A stretch of DNA of 64,000 bases from Dyadobacter sediminis (GTDB lineage Bacteria; Bacteroidota; Bacteroidia; Cytophagales; Spirosomataceae). The notes below the pieces were generated by a model, which worked only from the letters and a program-made list of their open reading frames with translations, had not been told where the DNA came from and made no database searches. Position numbers and translations under genes: made by a program. The DNA lies in the NCBI RefSeq assembly GCF_005860765.1, contig NZ_VCEI01000021.1, forward strand, positions 310,001-374,000. The letters are read 5' to 3'. Below, one piece after another: positions 18,503 to 28,300 of this stretch (position 1 is its first letter; every line of letters begins with the position of its first letter).

Positions 18503-18531
18503 AAGGACTTGGCTAAAAAAGCCAAGTCCTT
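18503..18531 (-). terminator. tRNA terminator
   Basis: On the minus strand, a 12-bp perfect stem (18520-18531 with 18503-18514, 5-nt loop) lies 10 nt after the tRNA 3' end and is followed by TTTT. This is a classic intrinsic terminator. Confidence 0.85.
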
Positions 18532-18541
18532 GATTTTTAAG

Positions 18542-18615
18542 TGGGCCCACCTGGGATCGAACCAGGCACCTACTGATTATGAGTCAGTTGCTCTAACCGA
18601 ATGAGCTATAGGCCC
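18542..18615 (-). tRNA. tRNA with anticodon CAU (probably elongator Met)
   Basis: The minus strand folds as a standard 74-nt cloverleaf: acceptor GGGCCTA with TGGGCCC (one G-U pair), D arm AGCTCATTCGGTTAGAGC, anticodon arm CTGACTCATAATCAG, and T arm CCTGG-TTCGATC-CCAGG, with discriminator A. The CCA end is not encoded. The anticodon CAU could serve elongator methionine or, if the C is modified to lysidine by TilS, isoleucine AUA. Initiator tRNA is unlikely because the T and anticodon stems lack the GGG/CCC pairs. Confidence 0.9.
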
Positions 18616-18706
18616 GAAATTTTATCCGGTTGTCCACTTTTAGCTGGATCGGAGTGCAAAATTAGCGAAACGAATCAAATCTCCAAACGATTATGATAAG
18701 AATAAG

Positions 18707-18714
18707 TACTTTTG
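18707..18714 (+). promoter_or_regulatory. Possible -7 element before HD hydrolase
   Basis: TACTTTTG matches the Bacteroidota -7 box TAnnTTTG and lies 36 nt before the TTG start. No TTG is seen at the expected -33 position. Confidence 0.3.
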
Positions 18715-18750
18715 TCCGTTGCTACATAACTAATCTGCCTAAAATTAATT

Positions 18751-19983
18751 TTGAATAAAAGGAAAATTATAAACGATCCGGTTTACGGATTTATATCCAT
18801 CTATTCTGATTTGCTTTATGACCTTGTTGAACATCCTTATTTTCAACGGTTAAGAAGAATCAAGCAATTGGGATTGGCCGATATGGTGTACCCGGGAGCA
18901 CTTCACACGCGCTTTCACCACGCACTCGGTGCCATGCATCTGATGGGACAGGCTCTGAAAGTACTGCAGGAAAAAGGGCATCTCATCTGGGAACCCGAAC
19001 TGGAAGCCGCGCAAATTGCTATTCTTCTGCACGACCTTGGCCACGGCCCGTTTTCGCATGTGCTGGAAAGTGTTATGCTGCCCGGCGTACCGCACGAATC
19101 CATTACGCTGGTGATGATGAAAGAACTGAACCGACAAATGAACGGCCGGCTGGATATGGCCATCCAGATGTTTGAAGGAACTTATCCCAGGAGGTTTTTT
19201 CATCAGATGATTTCAAGCCAGCTGGATATGGACCGAATGGATTACCTGAACCGGGACAGCTTTTACACCGGGGTTATTGAAGGCTCTATCGGTGCCGACC
19301 GGCTTATTAAAATGCTCGACATCAGCAAGGATCAGCTGGTTGTGGAAGAAAAGGGGCTACTCAGCATTGAAAATTTCCTGCATGCTAGACGGCTGATGTA
19401 CTGGCAGGTTTATTTACACAAAACATTGCTGAGTGCACAGGCCATGCTTACGCAGATTCTTTACCGCGCCAGAGAACTGACCGAGAACGGGGAAAAGCTC
19501 TTTGCTACACCGGACTTTGCCCGATTCCTGAAAAACAGGTTTTCCCTTACGGATTTTGATGCCAGTACCGATTTGCTGGAATCATTCAACGGTCTGGACG
19601 ATAACGACGTATGGGCTTCCGTAAAAGGATGGAGAACACACAGCGATCCGGTTTTGTCAAAGCTGTCCGAAATGTTGCTGAACAGAAACCTGTTTAAAAT
19701 CAATTTTTACGACAGTCCGCCGGAGCCGGAATTGCTTGATCAGCTGCGGGAGCAACTTTTACATTCCGGAATTTCTGAAAGCGAAGTGCCTTATTTTCTT
19801 ATCACCGGAGAAACGACCAACTGGGCTTACGCCAAGGAACAGGATCCGATCCGTGTTAAAATGAAGAACGGCGACTTGCTCGATATCGCAGATGCATCCG
19901 ACATTCCAACCATTGAGGCGCTTACTAAGATTGTGCGCAAGTACTATGTATGTTGGGGTAAAAATGTATCTTTGCGTGGTTAG
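18751..19983 (+). CDS. HD-domain phosphohydrolase
   Basis: The protein has 410 residues and starts at TTG 18751. The reading MNKRKIINDPVYGFI is the usual start of this family (HD superfamily phosphohydrolases, COG1078-like, related to dNTPases). The metal-binding H and HD residues are visible in HTRFHHALG and LLHDLGHGPFSH, with a further D in SSQLDMDRMDYL. The substrate is not known; dNTP triphosphatase activity is possible. It is followed by lpxD 81 bp later on the same strand, an order often seen in Bacteroidota, but a -7 box near its end suggests lpxD can also be transcribed separately. Confidence 0.88.
   Translation: MNKRKIINDPVYGFISIYSDLLYDLVEHPYFQRLRRIKQLGLADMVYPGALHTRFHHALGAMHLMGQALKVLQEKGHLIWEPELEAAQIAILLHDLGHGPFSHVLESVMLPGVPHESITLVMMKELNRQMNGRLDMAIQMFEGTYPRRFFHQMISSQLDMDRMDYLNRDSFYTGVIEGSIGADRLIKMLDISKDQLVVEEKGLLSIENFLHARRLMYWQVYLHKTLLSAQAMLTQILYRARELTENGEKLFATPDFARFLKNRFSLTDFDASTDLLESFNGLDDNDVWASVKGWRTHSDPVLSKLSEMLLNRNLFKINFYDSPPEPELLDQLREQLLHSGISESEVPYFLITGETTNWAYAKEQDPIRVKMKNGDLLDIADASDIPTIEALTKIVRKYYVCWGKNVSLRG
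19967..19974 (+). promoter_or_regulatory. Possible -7 element for the lpx genes
   Basis: TATCTTTG matches TAnnTTTG. It lies inside the last codons of the HD gene, 91 nt before the lpxD start. A good -33 TTG is not at the usual spacing. Confidence 0.35.
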
Positions 19984-20064
19984 TCAGGATCATTACAAGG
20001 AGGAGACTTTATAACAGATTTTATTACATACTCGAAATACGTTACCCGAAATTAGCCGAAAAAT

Positions 20065-21114
20065 ATGAAATTTACTGTCAGCGAGATTGCTCAGATGCTT
20101 GATGGAACCATTGTTGGAGATGATAAAATTACAATTGATTCGGCTGCTAAAATTGAAGAAGGGCGTCCGGGATGTATTTCATTTTTGGCCAATAGTAAAT
20201 ACGAGTCTTATATATATTCCACTCAGTCTTCGGCAGTCATTGTAAACAGGGACTTTACGCCAAAGAAAGACATTGCAGCAACGCTCATTTATGTTGATAA
20301 TGCTTATACGGCATTTACGATCCTTCTGGAAGAATACCAGAAGCGCATCGGCAAGCAAAAGTATGGTGTGGAACAGCCCAGTTTTATCGGTGAAAACAGC
20401 ACAACTGGTGAAGGCTGTTACCGCGGTGCCTTCTCTTACATAGGAAAAAACTGCGTCATCGGAAACAGTGTCAAAATCTATCCGAACACTTATATCGGAG
20501 ATAATATCGAAATAGGGGACAACTCGGTCGTTCATCCTGGCGTAAAAATTTATGACAATACCGTAATCGGTAAAAACTGCACCATTTTTGCAAATTGTGT
20601 AATCGGCGGTGACGGTTTCGGATTTGCTCCGCAGGCAGACGGAACTTACAAGGCAATTCCGCAGCTTGGCAATGTAATTATCGAAGATGACGTAAGTATC
20701 GGTTCCAATACCACGATCGATTGTGCGACAATGGGTTCCACGATTATCAGAAAAGGAGTCAAAATTGATAATCTGGTTCAGATTGCACATAATGTCGAAA
20801 TTGGAAAAAATACCGTAATTGCAGCTCAGGCCGGTATTTCAGGTTCTACGACCATTGGTGAACAATGCGTAATTGCGGGTCAGGTCGGAATTGTGGGACA
20901 TATTACGGTTGCCAACAATACCAAAGTCGGAGCGCAGAGCGGGCTGGGTAAATCCATTAAAAAAGAAGGGCTTTCCTTATCCGGATCGCCGGCCAGAGAT
21001 TTGAATGAACATTTGAGATCAATGGCTCTGGTAAGAAGACTTCCTGAAATGGAAGAAAGACTGAAAGATCTGGAAAGTAACCGTGAAACATCTGATTTCC
21101 AGGAAAGAGACTAA
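20065..21114 (+). CDS. lpxD: UDP-3-O-acylglucosamine N-acyltransferase LpxD
   Basis: The protein has 349 residues. It adds the N-linked hydroxyacyl chain from acyl-ACP to UDP-3-O-acyl-glucosamine in lipid A synthesis, in the cytoplasm. The N-terminal uridine-binding domain (residues 1-100) is followed by a left-handed beta-helix of hexapeptide repeats (about 105-320, for example [16 protein letters not shown]). The catalytic histidine is His242 in [12 protein letters not shown]-terminal helix ([18 protein letters not shown]) is as expected for the trimer. Length matches the family. lpxC/fabZ begins 38 bp later, so the genes form an operon. Confidence 0.97.
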   Translation: MKFTVSEIAQMLDGTIVGDDKITIDSAAKIEEGRPGCISFLANSKYESYIYSTQSSAVIVNRDFTPKKDIAATLIYVDNAYTAFTILLEEYQKRIGKQKYGVEQPSFIGENSTTGEGCYRGAFSYIGKNCVIGNSVKIYPNTYIGDNIEIGDNSVVHPGVKIYDNTVIGKNCTIFANCVIGGDGFGFAPQADGTYKAIPQLGNVIIEDDVSIGSNTTIDCATMGSTIIRKGVKIDNLVQIAHNVEIGKNTVIAAQAGISGSTTIGEQCVIAGQVGIVGHITVANNTKVGAQSGLGKSIKKEGLSLSGSPARDLNEHLRSMALVRRLPEMEERLKDLESNRETSDFQERD

Positions 21115-21152
21115 ATTCCAACGCGCCTTTAAGTAGAAAAGGATATTATATA

Positions 21153-22544
21153 ATGAACGAAAAACAACAAACCATTTCTAAGTCTGTATCCGTTACAGGA
21201 GTAGGTTTACATACAGGTGTCGTCGCAACCATGACTTTTGTTCCTGCACCGGCCAATCACGGATACAAGTTTCAGCGTGTTGACTTACCCGGCCAGCCCA
21301 TTGTAGATGCAGATGTTGATAATGTAGTAGACTTGTCCCGCGGCACAACCATTGAACAGAACGGCGCCCGGATACATACCGTGGAGCATACGCTTGCTGC
21401 ACTTGTAGGCTTGCAGATTGATAACGTGCTGATCCAGCTTGACGGCCCCGAGCCACCGATTATGGACGGCAGTTCCATCAAGTTTGTGGATGCGCTGGAA
21501 GATGCTGGCATTGAAGAACAGAATGCTTACCGCAATTACTTTGAAGTTCCTGAATACGTACATTATATCAATAAGGAAAATGATACCGAGCTTGTAGCAT
21601 TGCCGTTGTCGGATTACAGGCTTACGGTTATGGTGGATTACAATTCAACCGTCATCAGCAGCCAGCATGCTTCGTTGAACGATATTACCTTGTTTAAAGA
21701 TGATATTGCAGAATGCCGGACGTTTGTTTTTCTTCATGAACTGGAAGCATTATACCGTCAGAACCTGATCAAAGGCGGCGACCTTACCAATGCCATTGTC
21801 ATTGTGGACCGCGAAGTACAGGACGGTGAACTGGATCATTTGTCGCAGCTTCTGAGCAAGCCGAAAGTCAGTGTCAACAAATCAAAAGGTATTCTGAATA
21901 ACGTTGAGCTGCATTATCCCAATGAGATGGCGAGGCATAAGCTGCTGGACCTGATCGGAGATCTTGCCCTTGTCGGCCGGCCGATCAAAGCACAGATTCT
22001 GGCTGCGCGTCCCGGACATGCGGCCAATGTGGCGCTGGCCAAAAAAATCAAGAAGCTGATCAAATCCGGTAAAGGAGATATTCCGCAGTACGATCCGAAC
22101 AAAGCACCCATATTCGATATTAACCAGATTGGGCAATTGCTTGCGCACCGTTACCCGTTCCAGATGATCGACAAGATCATTGCACTGGATGAAAACAGTG
22201 TAGTCGGCGTCAAGAATGTCACAATTAATGAGCAATTTTTTCTTGGACATTTTCCGGGAAATCCTGTCATGCCGGGCGTACTGCAGCTGGAAGCCATGGC
22301 GCAGACCGGCGGGATACTTGTGTTAACGAGCGTACCCGATCCGGATAATTACTGGCCTTATCTGATCGGAATTGATGCATGCCGCTTCCGCCGTAATGTG
22401 TTTCCGGGCGACACGGTAATTTTTAAGTGTGAATTTACTTCTCCGATGAAGCGCGGGATCGTAAAAATGAGTGGCCGGGGATACGTAGCCGGACAACTGG
22501 TGTGTGAAGCAGATATGATAGCAAGCCTGGTAAAGAAAAAATGA
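21153..22544 (+). CDS. lpxC/fabZ: Bifunctional LpxC deacetylase / FabZ dehydratase
   Basis: The protein has 463 residues, a natural fusion typical of Bacteroidota. Residues 1-305 are LpxC, the zinc deacetylase that commits UDP-3-O-acyl-GlcNAc to lipid A. Zinc ligands are His79 (HTVEH), His262 and Asp266 (ARHKLLDLIGD). Residues about 320-463 are FabZ, the beta-hydroxyacyl-ACP dehydratase of fatty acid synthesis, with catalytic His366 (GHFPGNPVMPG) and Glu380 (LQLEAMAQ). The fusion joins two enzymes that compete for or supply hydroxyacyl-ACP. The stop overlaps the lpxA start by 4 nt (ATGA), so translation is probably coupled. Confidence 0.97.
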   Translation: MNEKQQTISKSVSVTGVGLHTGVVATMTFVPAPANHGYKFQRVDLPGQPIVDADVDNVVDLSRGTTIEQNGARIHTVEHTLAALVGLQIDNVLIQLDGPEPPIMDGSSIKFVDALEDAGIEEQNAYRNYFEVPEYVHYINKENDTELVALPLSDYRLTVMVDYNSTVISSQHASLNDITLFKDDIAECRTFVFLHELEALYRQNLIKGGDLTNAIVIVDREVQDGELDHLSQLLSKPKVSVNKSKGILNNVELHYPNEMARHKLLDLIGDLALVGRPIKAQILAARPGHAANVALAKKIKKLIKSGKGDIPQYDPNKAPIFDINQIGQLLAHRYPFQMIDKIIALDENSVVGVKNVTINEQFFLGHFPGNPVMPGVLQLEAMAQTGGILVLTSVPDPDNYWPYLIGIDACRFRRNVFPGDTVIFKCEFTSPMKRGIVKMSGRGYVAGQLVCEADMIASLVKKK

Positions 22545-23353
22545 CTCAATCATTAGCATATATTCATCCTGGCGCGAAGATCGGTCAGAATGTAGAAATA
22601 GAACCGTTCGCGATGATCCATCCCGATGTTGAAATCGGTGAAGGTACTTGGATCGGTTCACACGCCGTAATCAATTCAGGCGCAAGAATTGGAAAGAACT
22701 GCCGGATTTTTCCCGGCGCTGTAATTTCTGCAACGCCGCAGGATCTTAAGTATAACAATGAATATACTTTAACCATCATCGGCGATAATACAACAATCCG
22801 CGAATACGCAACCATCAGCAGAGGAACGGAAGAACACTGGAAAACAGTAGTTGGCTCCGACTGTCTGATCATGGCCTACGCACATGTGGCGCACGACTGC
22901 CGGGTAGGAAATAATTGCATTATAGGAAACAATGTGCAAATGGCCGGCCACGTACATGTCGGCGACTGGGCGATTGTAAGCGCATTGAGTGCGGTGCATC
23001 AGTTTGTCAAAATCGGTTCGCATGCGTTTGTATCCGGTGCTACGCTGGTCCGCAAAGATGTTCCGCCTTTTACGAAAGCTGCCCGCGAGCCTATTTCCTA
23101 TGCCGGTATCAACTCGGTGGGTTTGCGCAGAAGGGGTTACAGCAATGAAAAAATTGTTGAAATCCAGAACATTTACCGTTATATATACATGCGCGGGCTG
23201 AACAATGCGGAAGCTCTGCAGAAAATAGAACTGGAACTGCCGCCATCCAACGAACGCGATGTAGTTATCAATTTTATCCGCAATTCGGAAAGGGGGATTA
23301 TGAAAAGCCCGTTTCAGACAAACGGTACAAGCGAAGCAGAAGCACAGTCCTGA
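22541..23353 (+). CDS. lpxA: UDP-GlcNAc O-acyltransferase LpxA
   Basis: The protein has 270 residues. It catalyses the first step of lipid A synthesis, moving a hydroxyacyl chain from ACP to the 3-OH of UDP-GlcNAc. A left-handed beta-helix fills residues 5-190, with the catalytic histidine His118 in AHVAHDCRVGNN and a helical C-terminus (NEKIVEIQNIYRYIY). It is the last gene of the lpxD-lpxC/fabZ-lpxA operon and is followed by a strong hairpin shared with the convergent MOSC gene. Confidence 0.97.
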   Translation: MTQSLAYIHPGAKIGQNVEIEPFAMIHPDVEIGEGTWIGSHAVINSGARIGKNCRIFPGAVISATPQDLKYNNEYTLTIIGDNTTIREYATISRGTEEHWKTVVGSDCLIMAYAHVAHDCRVGNNCIIGNNVQMAGHVHVGDWAIVSALSAVHQFVKIGSHAFVSGATLVRKDVPPFTKAAREPISYAGINSVGLRRRGYSNEKIVEIQNIYRYIYMRGLNNAEALQKIELELPPSNERDVVINFIRNSERGIMKSPFQTNGTSEAEAQS

Positions 23354-23367
23354 AAATATGTTAAATG

Positions 23368-23403
23368 TCAAAAAGAGCTTTCGGAAACGGAAGCTCTTTT
23401 TGA
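23368..23403. terminator. Bidirectional terminator, lpxA / MOSC
   Basis: TCAAAAAGAGCTT (23368-23380) pairs perfectly with 23391-23403 across a 10-nt loop, between two convergent stop codons. A-runs and T-runs flank both sides, so it can serve both strands. Confidence 0.85.
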
Positions 23404-23404
23404 T

Positions 23405-24202
23405 TTACTGCGTTACTGTAACTTCGTCTCCTGCCTTTACAATCCCGAAAGCGGCTGCAACGACATTCTGTCCGAACAATATCTTGTTATTGATCTTGCG
23501 GTAAGTTGCGAGTGTTTTAAGCGGTTCCACGCCTTTTTCGGCTGTTGCCGGATTGATCGTCGTCATAATACATCTGGCGCAGGGTTTTACAATTTCAAAA
23601 GTGGCGTTACCGATTGTAATGCTTTTCCATTCATCTTCGGCAAAAGGTTTTGTTCCGGTAATGACAAAATTAGGCCGGAATCTCGCCATGCTGACAGGTT
23701 CCGGAAGTCTGGAATTTAAATCGTCCAGAGAAGCCTGTGAAATGACCAGAAATGGAAAACCGTCGGCGAAACTTACATTTTCATCATGCATTGCATAACG
23801 TGGATCGGCTTTACGCTGCGTATTTTCGGGCATCATAACCAGTCTTACTGTTTTGCCAAGTTCAGCACTCAGCCATTGATCCACGGCATCACTGACGGTC
23901 ACAGCATCCACAACATCATTCCATACTTTTACGGAAATTGTTTCTTTTGAAACCGGTTCAAAAGGAACAAGCGTGTAGTTTTCCGGATTATTGCGGCTGA
24001 AAATTTTCAATCCGCCTGCTTGCAGCGCCACATCGATCAAAGCCATTTCAGGTGAAAAACGCTGCGTCTGAAACAGGCCGTTTTCATCCACAATCATCCA
24101 GCGGCGGTCGTATCGCAAGCCTTTTTCTTCTGTTAATGCTTCGGTGAGCCGTATGCCGCCCAGTGATTTGACAGGATAAATCCAGATTTCGGATAAGATC
24201 AT
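23405..24202 (-). CDS. MOSC domain protein (YcbX/mARC-like)
   Basis: The protein has 265 residues. Residues 1-120 form the N-terminal MOSC beta-barrel (SEIWIYPVKSLGGI, GLRYDRRWMIVDENG), and 125-262 the MOSC domain with the conserved cysteine in VKPCARCIMTTINP. Family members bind molybdenum cofactor and reduce N-hydroxylated compounds or act as sulfur carriers; the exact substrate here is unknown. It is 29 bp downstream of tsaD on the same strand, so the two are probably co-transcribed. Confidence 0.88.
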   Translation of the reverse strand: MILSEIWIYPVKSLGGIRLTEALTEEKGLRYDRRWMIVDENGLFQTQRFSPEMALIDVALQAGGLKIFSRNNPENYTLVPFEPVSKETISVKVWNDVVDAVTVSDAVDQWLSAELGKTVRLVMMPENTQRKADPRYAMHDENVSFADGFPFLVISQASLDDLNSRLPEPVSMARFRPNFVITGTKPFAEDEWKSITIGNATFEIVKPCARCIMTTINPATAEKGVEPLKTLATYRKINNKILFGQNVVAAAFGIVKAGDEVTVTQ

Positions 24203-24231
24203 TTTAATAAATTGTAAGATGCTGCTTTGCT

Positions 24232-25230
24232 TTAAAAATCCATTCGGGCCATCGGACTGACGGTCTGATCGCTGAAATCGTTTTCCAAAAATTTATAATG
24301 TGCCGCCACGGCAATCATGGCGGCATTGTCCGTACAATATTCAAATGCCGGAACGAAAACTTTCCAGTTCATTTTTTCACCCAGTTCCTGTAAGGATTTC
24401 CGCAGGCCGGAATTCGCGGAAACGCCGCCGGCAACGGCAATCTCGGCAATGCCTGTTTCCTTTGCAGCTTTTTTAAGTTTCTTTAAAAGAATATCAATCA
24501 ATGTAAACTGAATGCTTGCACAAATATCCGGCAAGTTCTGCTGGATAAAATCAGGATTTTCCCGTACGCGCTTCTGAAGGAAATACATAAATGAAGTCTT
24601 GATGCCGCTGAATGAAAAATCCAGCCCCGGCATTTCCGGAAGCGGAAAGGGAAATGCATGCGGGTTTCCGGTAGCAGCATACTTATCGATCAACGGCCCG
24701 CCGGGATAAGGAAGGTCCAGCAATTTGGCCGTTTTGTCAAAAGCCTCGCCAACGGCATCATCTTTGGTTTCTCCGATAATCTCCATTTGCAAAGGCGCAG
24801 TAATTTTTACAATTTGAGTATGTCCGCCGCTTACGGTAAGGCACAAAAAAGGAAAGGAAGGTTTCGGCTCATCAATAAAATGCGCCATAACGTGCGCCTG
24901 CATGTGATTTACGGCAATCAGCGGAATGTTGAGCCCGAGCGCCATGGATTTTGCAAAGGAAGTTCCGACCAGTAAAGCACCCAATAAACCCGGTCCCTTT
25001 GTAAAAGCAATGGCATCCAGGTCTTTTTTTGTTACTTTTGCATCATTCAATGCTTTATCCACAACCGGTAAAATATGTTGTTGATGAGCCCGCGAAGCCA
25101 GTTCAGGGACAACACCGCCATATTGTGTGTGAATGAGTTGCGTGGCAACAACATTGGAGCAGATTTTCCCGTTAGTTATTACGGCTGCGGACGTTTCGTC
25201 GCAAGACGATTCAATGGCGAGGATGTTCAT
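24232..25230 (-). CDS. tsaD: tRNA threonylcarbamoyladenosine synthase subunit TsaD
   Basis: The protein has 332 residues and transfers threonylcarbamoyl to A37 of ANN-decoding tRNAs. I chose ATG at 25228-25230, since MNILAIESSCDETSAAV is the canonical start; an upstream in-frame ATG at 25260 would add ten residues not seen in the family. Iron ligands lie in HMQAHVMAH, and nucleotide-binding segments are SGGHTQIVK and GGVSANSGLR. It is divergent from the TamB gene. Confidence 0.97.
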   Translation of the reverse strand: MNILAIESSCDETSAAVITNGKICSNVVATQLIHTQYGGVVPELASRAHQQHILPVVDKALNDAKVTKKDLDAIAFTKGPGLLGALLVGTSFAKSMALGLNIPLIAVNHMQAHVMAHFIDEPKPSFPFLCLTVSGGHTQIVKITAPLQMEIIGETKDDAVGEAFDKTAKLLDLPYPGGPLIDKYAATGNPHAFPFPLPEMPGLDFSFSGIKTSFMYFLQKRVRENPDFIQQNLPDICASIQFTLIDILLKKLKKAAKETGIAEIAVAGGVSANSGLRKSLQELGEKMNWKVFVPAFEYCTDNAAMIAVAAHYKFLENDFSDQTVSPMARMDF

Positions 25231-25247
25231 ACGAATGAAAATATTCC

Positions 25248-25255
25248 CAAATTTA
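25248..25255 (-). promoter_or_regulatory. Possible -7 element for tsaD
   Basis: On the minus strand this reads TAAATTTG, matching TAnnTTTG, 17 nt before the chosen ATG. The -33 box is not clear. Confidence 0.3.
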
Positions 25256-25300
25256 AGCAATTAACAATAAGATAAGCAGTTTCCTGCTGCGAAGCCGTAT

Positions 25301-28300
25301 ATGTTGAAATTCCTGAAGGCTTTTGGCAATGGTTTGATCGTCGTAATCATCTTCGCGCTGCTCGCGCTGGGAATTGCTACCATTGCCCTTCAGCTGCCTT
25401 CTGTTCAGACCTGGGCAGTTCAGACTGCCGCCAGCAACATTTCCCGGAAACTCGGTTATCCGATAACAATCCAGAAGGTCAATATCAAGTGGTTTGATGT
25501 GGTTTCGCTGGAAGGGATTTCGGTCAAAGACTCCAGTCAGGCGCAAATGATCGATGTCGGCAGGATTGACGTTAACCTGGATATTAATACTATCATCGAC
25601 AATGCTTCCAGACAGATTTATCTGGATGAAGTTAATTTGTTTCAGCCGAATGTTCATCTTGCGGTCGTTCCGGAAACGGGTTCGCTGAATATGGACGGAT
25701 TTATTGCCAGCATCAACCGGCTTACCGCACCTGCCGTCCCCAAACCGGCCAACGCTCCGGAAAACAACATTCCCTTTATTATCGGAAAATCAAAAATCAT
25801 TGACGGTACTTTTCACTACAACGATCCGCGCAAGAAGCGTGACCGGAATGCCAGAAGTTTTGATTATTCCCATTTTGAGCTGAACAAGCTGAACGGCGAG
25901 CTGAAAAATTTCCTGCTTCAGGGTGACACCATTGTGTTTTCTGCAAGAAACCTGAAAGCAATTGACAGGCAAACCAAACTGGAAATTCACAATCTGGATA
26001 CGCGTTTCCTCTTTTGCCAGAAAAAAATGGAGCTTAAAGAACTGGAAGCGAACATCGGGAATTCCTTGCTGAAAGACGAGATTATCTTTTATTACAACCG
26101 CTCCGGCGAACTGGGCGATTTCAATCATAAAGTGCGGATGAAAGGTCATCTGACAGGAAGCCGCATCAGTTCCAGAGATCTGGGTTTATTTTCGGGTTAT
26201 GTGGACCGGCTTCACGAAACGTGGCACATATCCGGAAATTTTAACGGGAAAGTGGATGATTTCATGCTTTCCAATACGGATCTGTATTTTGGAAAAGGAA
26301 GCCGTATTGTCGGCGACCTTGGCTTTAAAGGGCTTCCTGAAATCGAAGGTGTGAAAATGGATATCCGTTTGTCACTTTCCAAAATCAATCCGCTGGATCT
26401 GGTTCAGTATTATCCGGAATGGAAAGAACATCAGACCTTGCAGAAATTTGGTCTTACTTTGCTGGACGGCACTTTCAAGGGAACACTGGACGATTTCGTG
26501 ATCAATGCCAATTCTTCTTCTAGCCTCGGCAAGCTTTCCGGAAACCTGGATTTTCATATCGCAGATGCCCGGACCACGACTTACTCAGGCGAAGTGAAAA
26601 CGGCCGGTTTTGAGCTCGGAACATTGCTGGATCAGAAAGAAACATGGCAGGAACTGGACTTTGAAGGAAAGGTTTCAGGCAAGGGCCTTGAACTGCAGTT
26701 TGCTTCCGCTGATATGAATGCGCTTGTACGGCGTGTCGGCTTCAGAAATTACGATTATACCAGCATCCGGCTGGACGGCAATCTTCAGAATCAGTATTTT
26801 AACGGACAGGTCAATGTGAAGGACAGTAACTTTGTCGTAAATCTGGAAGGAGAATTTGACTTGTCCAAACCCCGGAATTCATTTGATGTTCAGGGTGTAA
26901 TTGAAAGAGCAAATCTGAAAGAACTGGGTTTTGTGAAAGAGCAGGTTACGTTAAGAACCCAGCTGAACATAAATCTTTCCGGCAATACAGTGGATGAACT
27001 TACCGGAGACGCCAAATTGCTGAATACTTACCTTTTAATGACCAATCAGGAAAGAAACCTGGTTATGGACACGCTGGTTTTTTCCTCCATTCAGCAGCTT
27101 GACAAGCGTACGCTTCAGCTTGAAAGCGAGTTCCTTACTGCAAAGGCCGAAGGAAATTTTCTGCCGACAGAAGCCTGGAAAGATATAAGCCGCGTGCTGG
27201 AAGAATATAAACTTTACTTCTTTGAAAATGAGGCAAACAGGAATGAATATTACGCACGCAAACCCGTTGAATCTGTCAAGCGCTATCAGATAGATTATGA
27301 AGTGGAATCCAGAAATCTTTCCAGGTTCCTGGCGTTTCTCAGTCCGGATATTTATGTTTCCAGAGGTGCGAAAGCGGAAGGGACTTTCAAGATGGATAAT
27401 ACGGCTTTCCTGACATTCAATGCCGTATCCGATACTTTGCAGTATGGGACAAACCAGTTTGTAAAATCGGAAGTGGATGTGACGACTTCCAAATTTGTAA
27501 ACAGTGCCGAAGTTCTGGCGTCTGTTCTTGTCACTTCGGAGCAGCAGCAGATCAGCGTGCTGGTGCCTACGGAAAAGCTGGAACTGGAAGGAACCTGGGA
27601 CGTTGACCATATTGATTTTAACGGCGCCATTCATCAGGCTAAAAGTACGAATCTGGCGAATCTGGCAGGAGAAATCCGGTTTTTGCCGGCCGGGCTTGAT
27701 ATCGGATTTACGAATTCAAAGCTTAATCTGCTGGATGAAGTATGGAATGTGCCTGCTGAAAGTCTTATTTCCATTGTCGGAAAAAGCGTTACGTTTTCAA
27801 ATGTCGGTTTTGTCAGCGGCAAACAAAGGATTTTCCTGAGCGGAACAGCTTCCGACGATCCTGAAAAAAGCCTGACGCTGGACGTGAAAAACTTCAGACT
27901 CGGGAGCCTCAATCCGGTTTTCAATACGCAGCTTGCGGGAATCATGGACGGAACGGCCAGGATCAGAGATATTTACAACAGCGCCATGCTGGATGCGGGT
28001 TTCAACATAGAAAGTCTTGGCTACGGCCAGTACGAATTCGGGAATTTGTCGGGAACGAGCGACTGGGACCCTGTAACCAGCGAGCTGCAGATTGACGCTC
28101 AGTTGAGCAAAAATGCAAGGAGGGTTTTTAACCTGACCGGCGCTTACCGCCCCAAGCTGGCTGCCAATACGCTGAACCTCAAAGCTATTTTTAACCATAT
28201 TGATTTCAAGTCGCTCGAACCTTTTACCGAAGGTCTGGTGTCCGATATCAGCGGAAGCGCGCAGGGAACGGTTCTGATCAAAGGCATTGTGAATGCGCCG

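Noticed and set aside
25231-25260. Upstream ATG for tsaD
   Set aside because: The added residues MLKFGNIFIR are not seen in TsaD, whose N-terminus begins at MNILAIESS.
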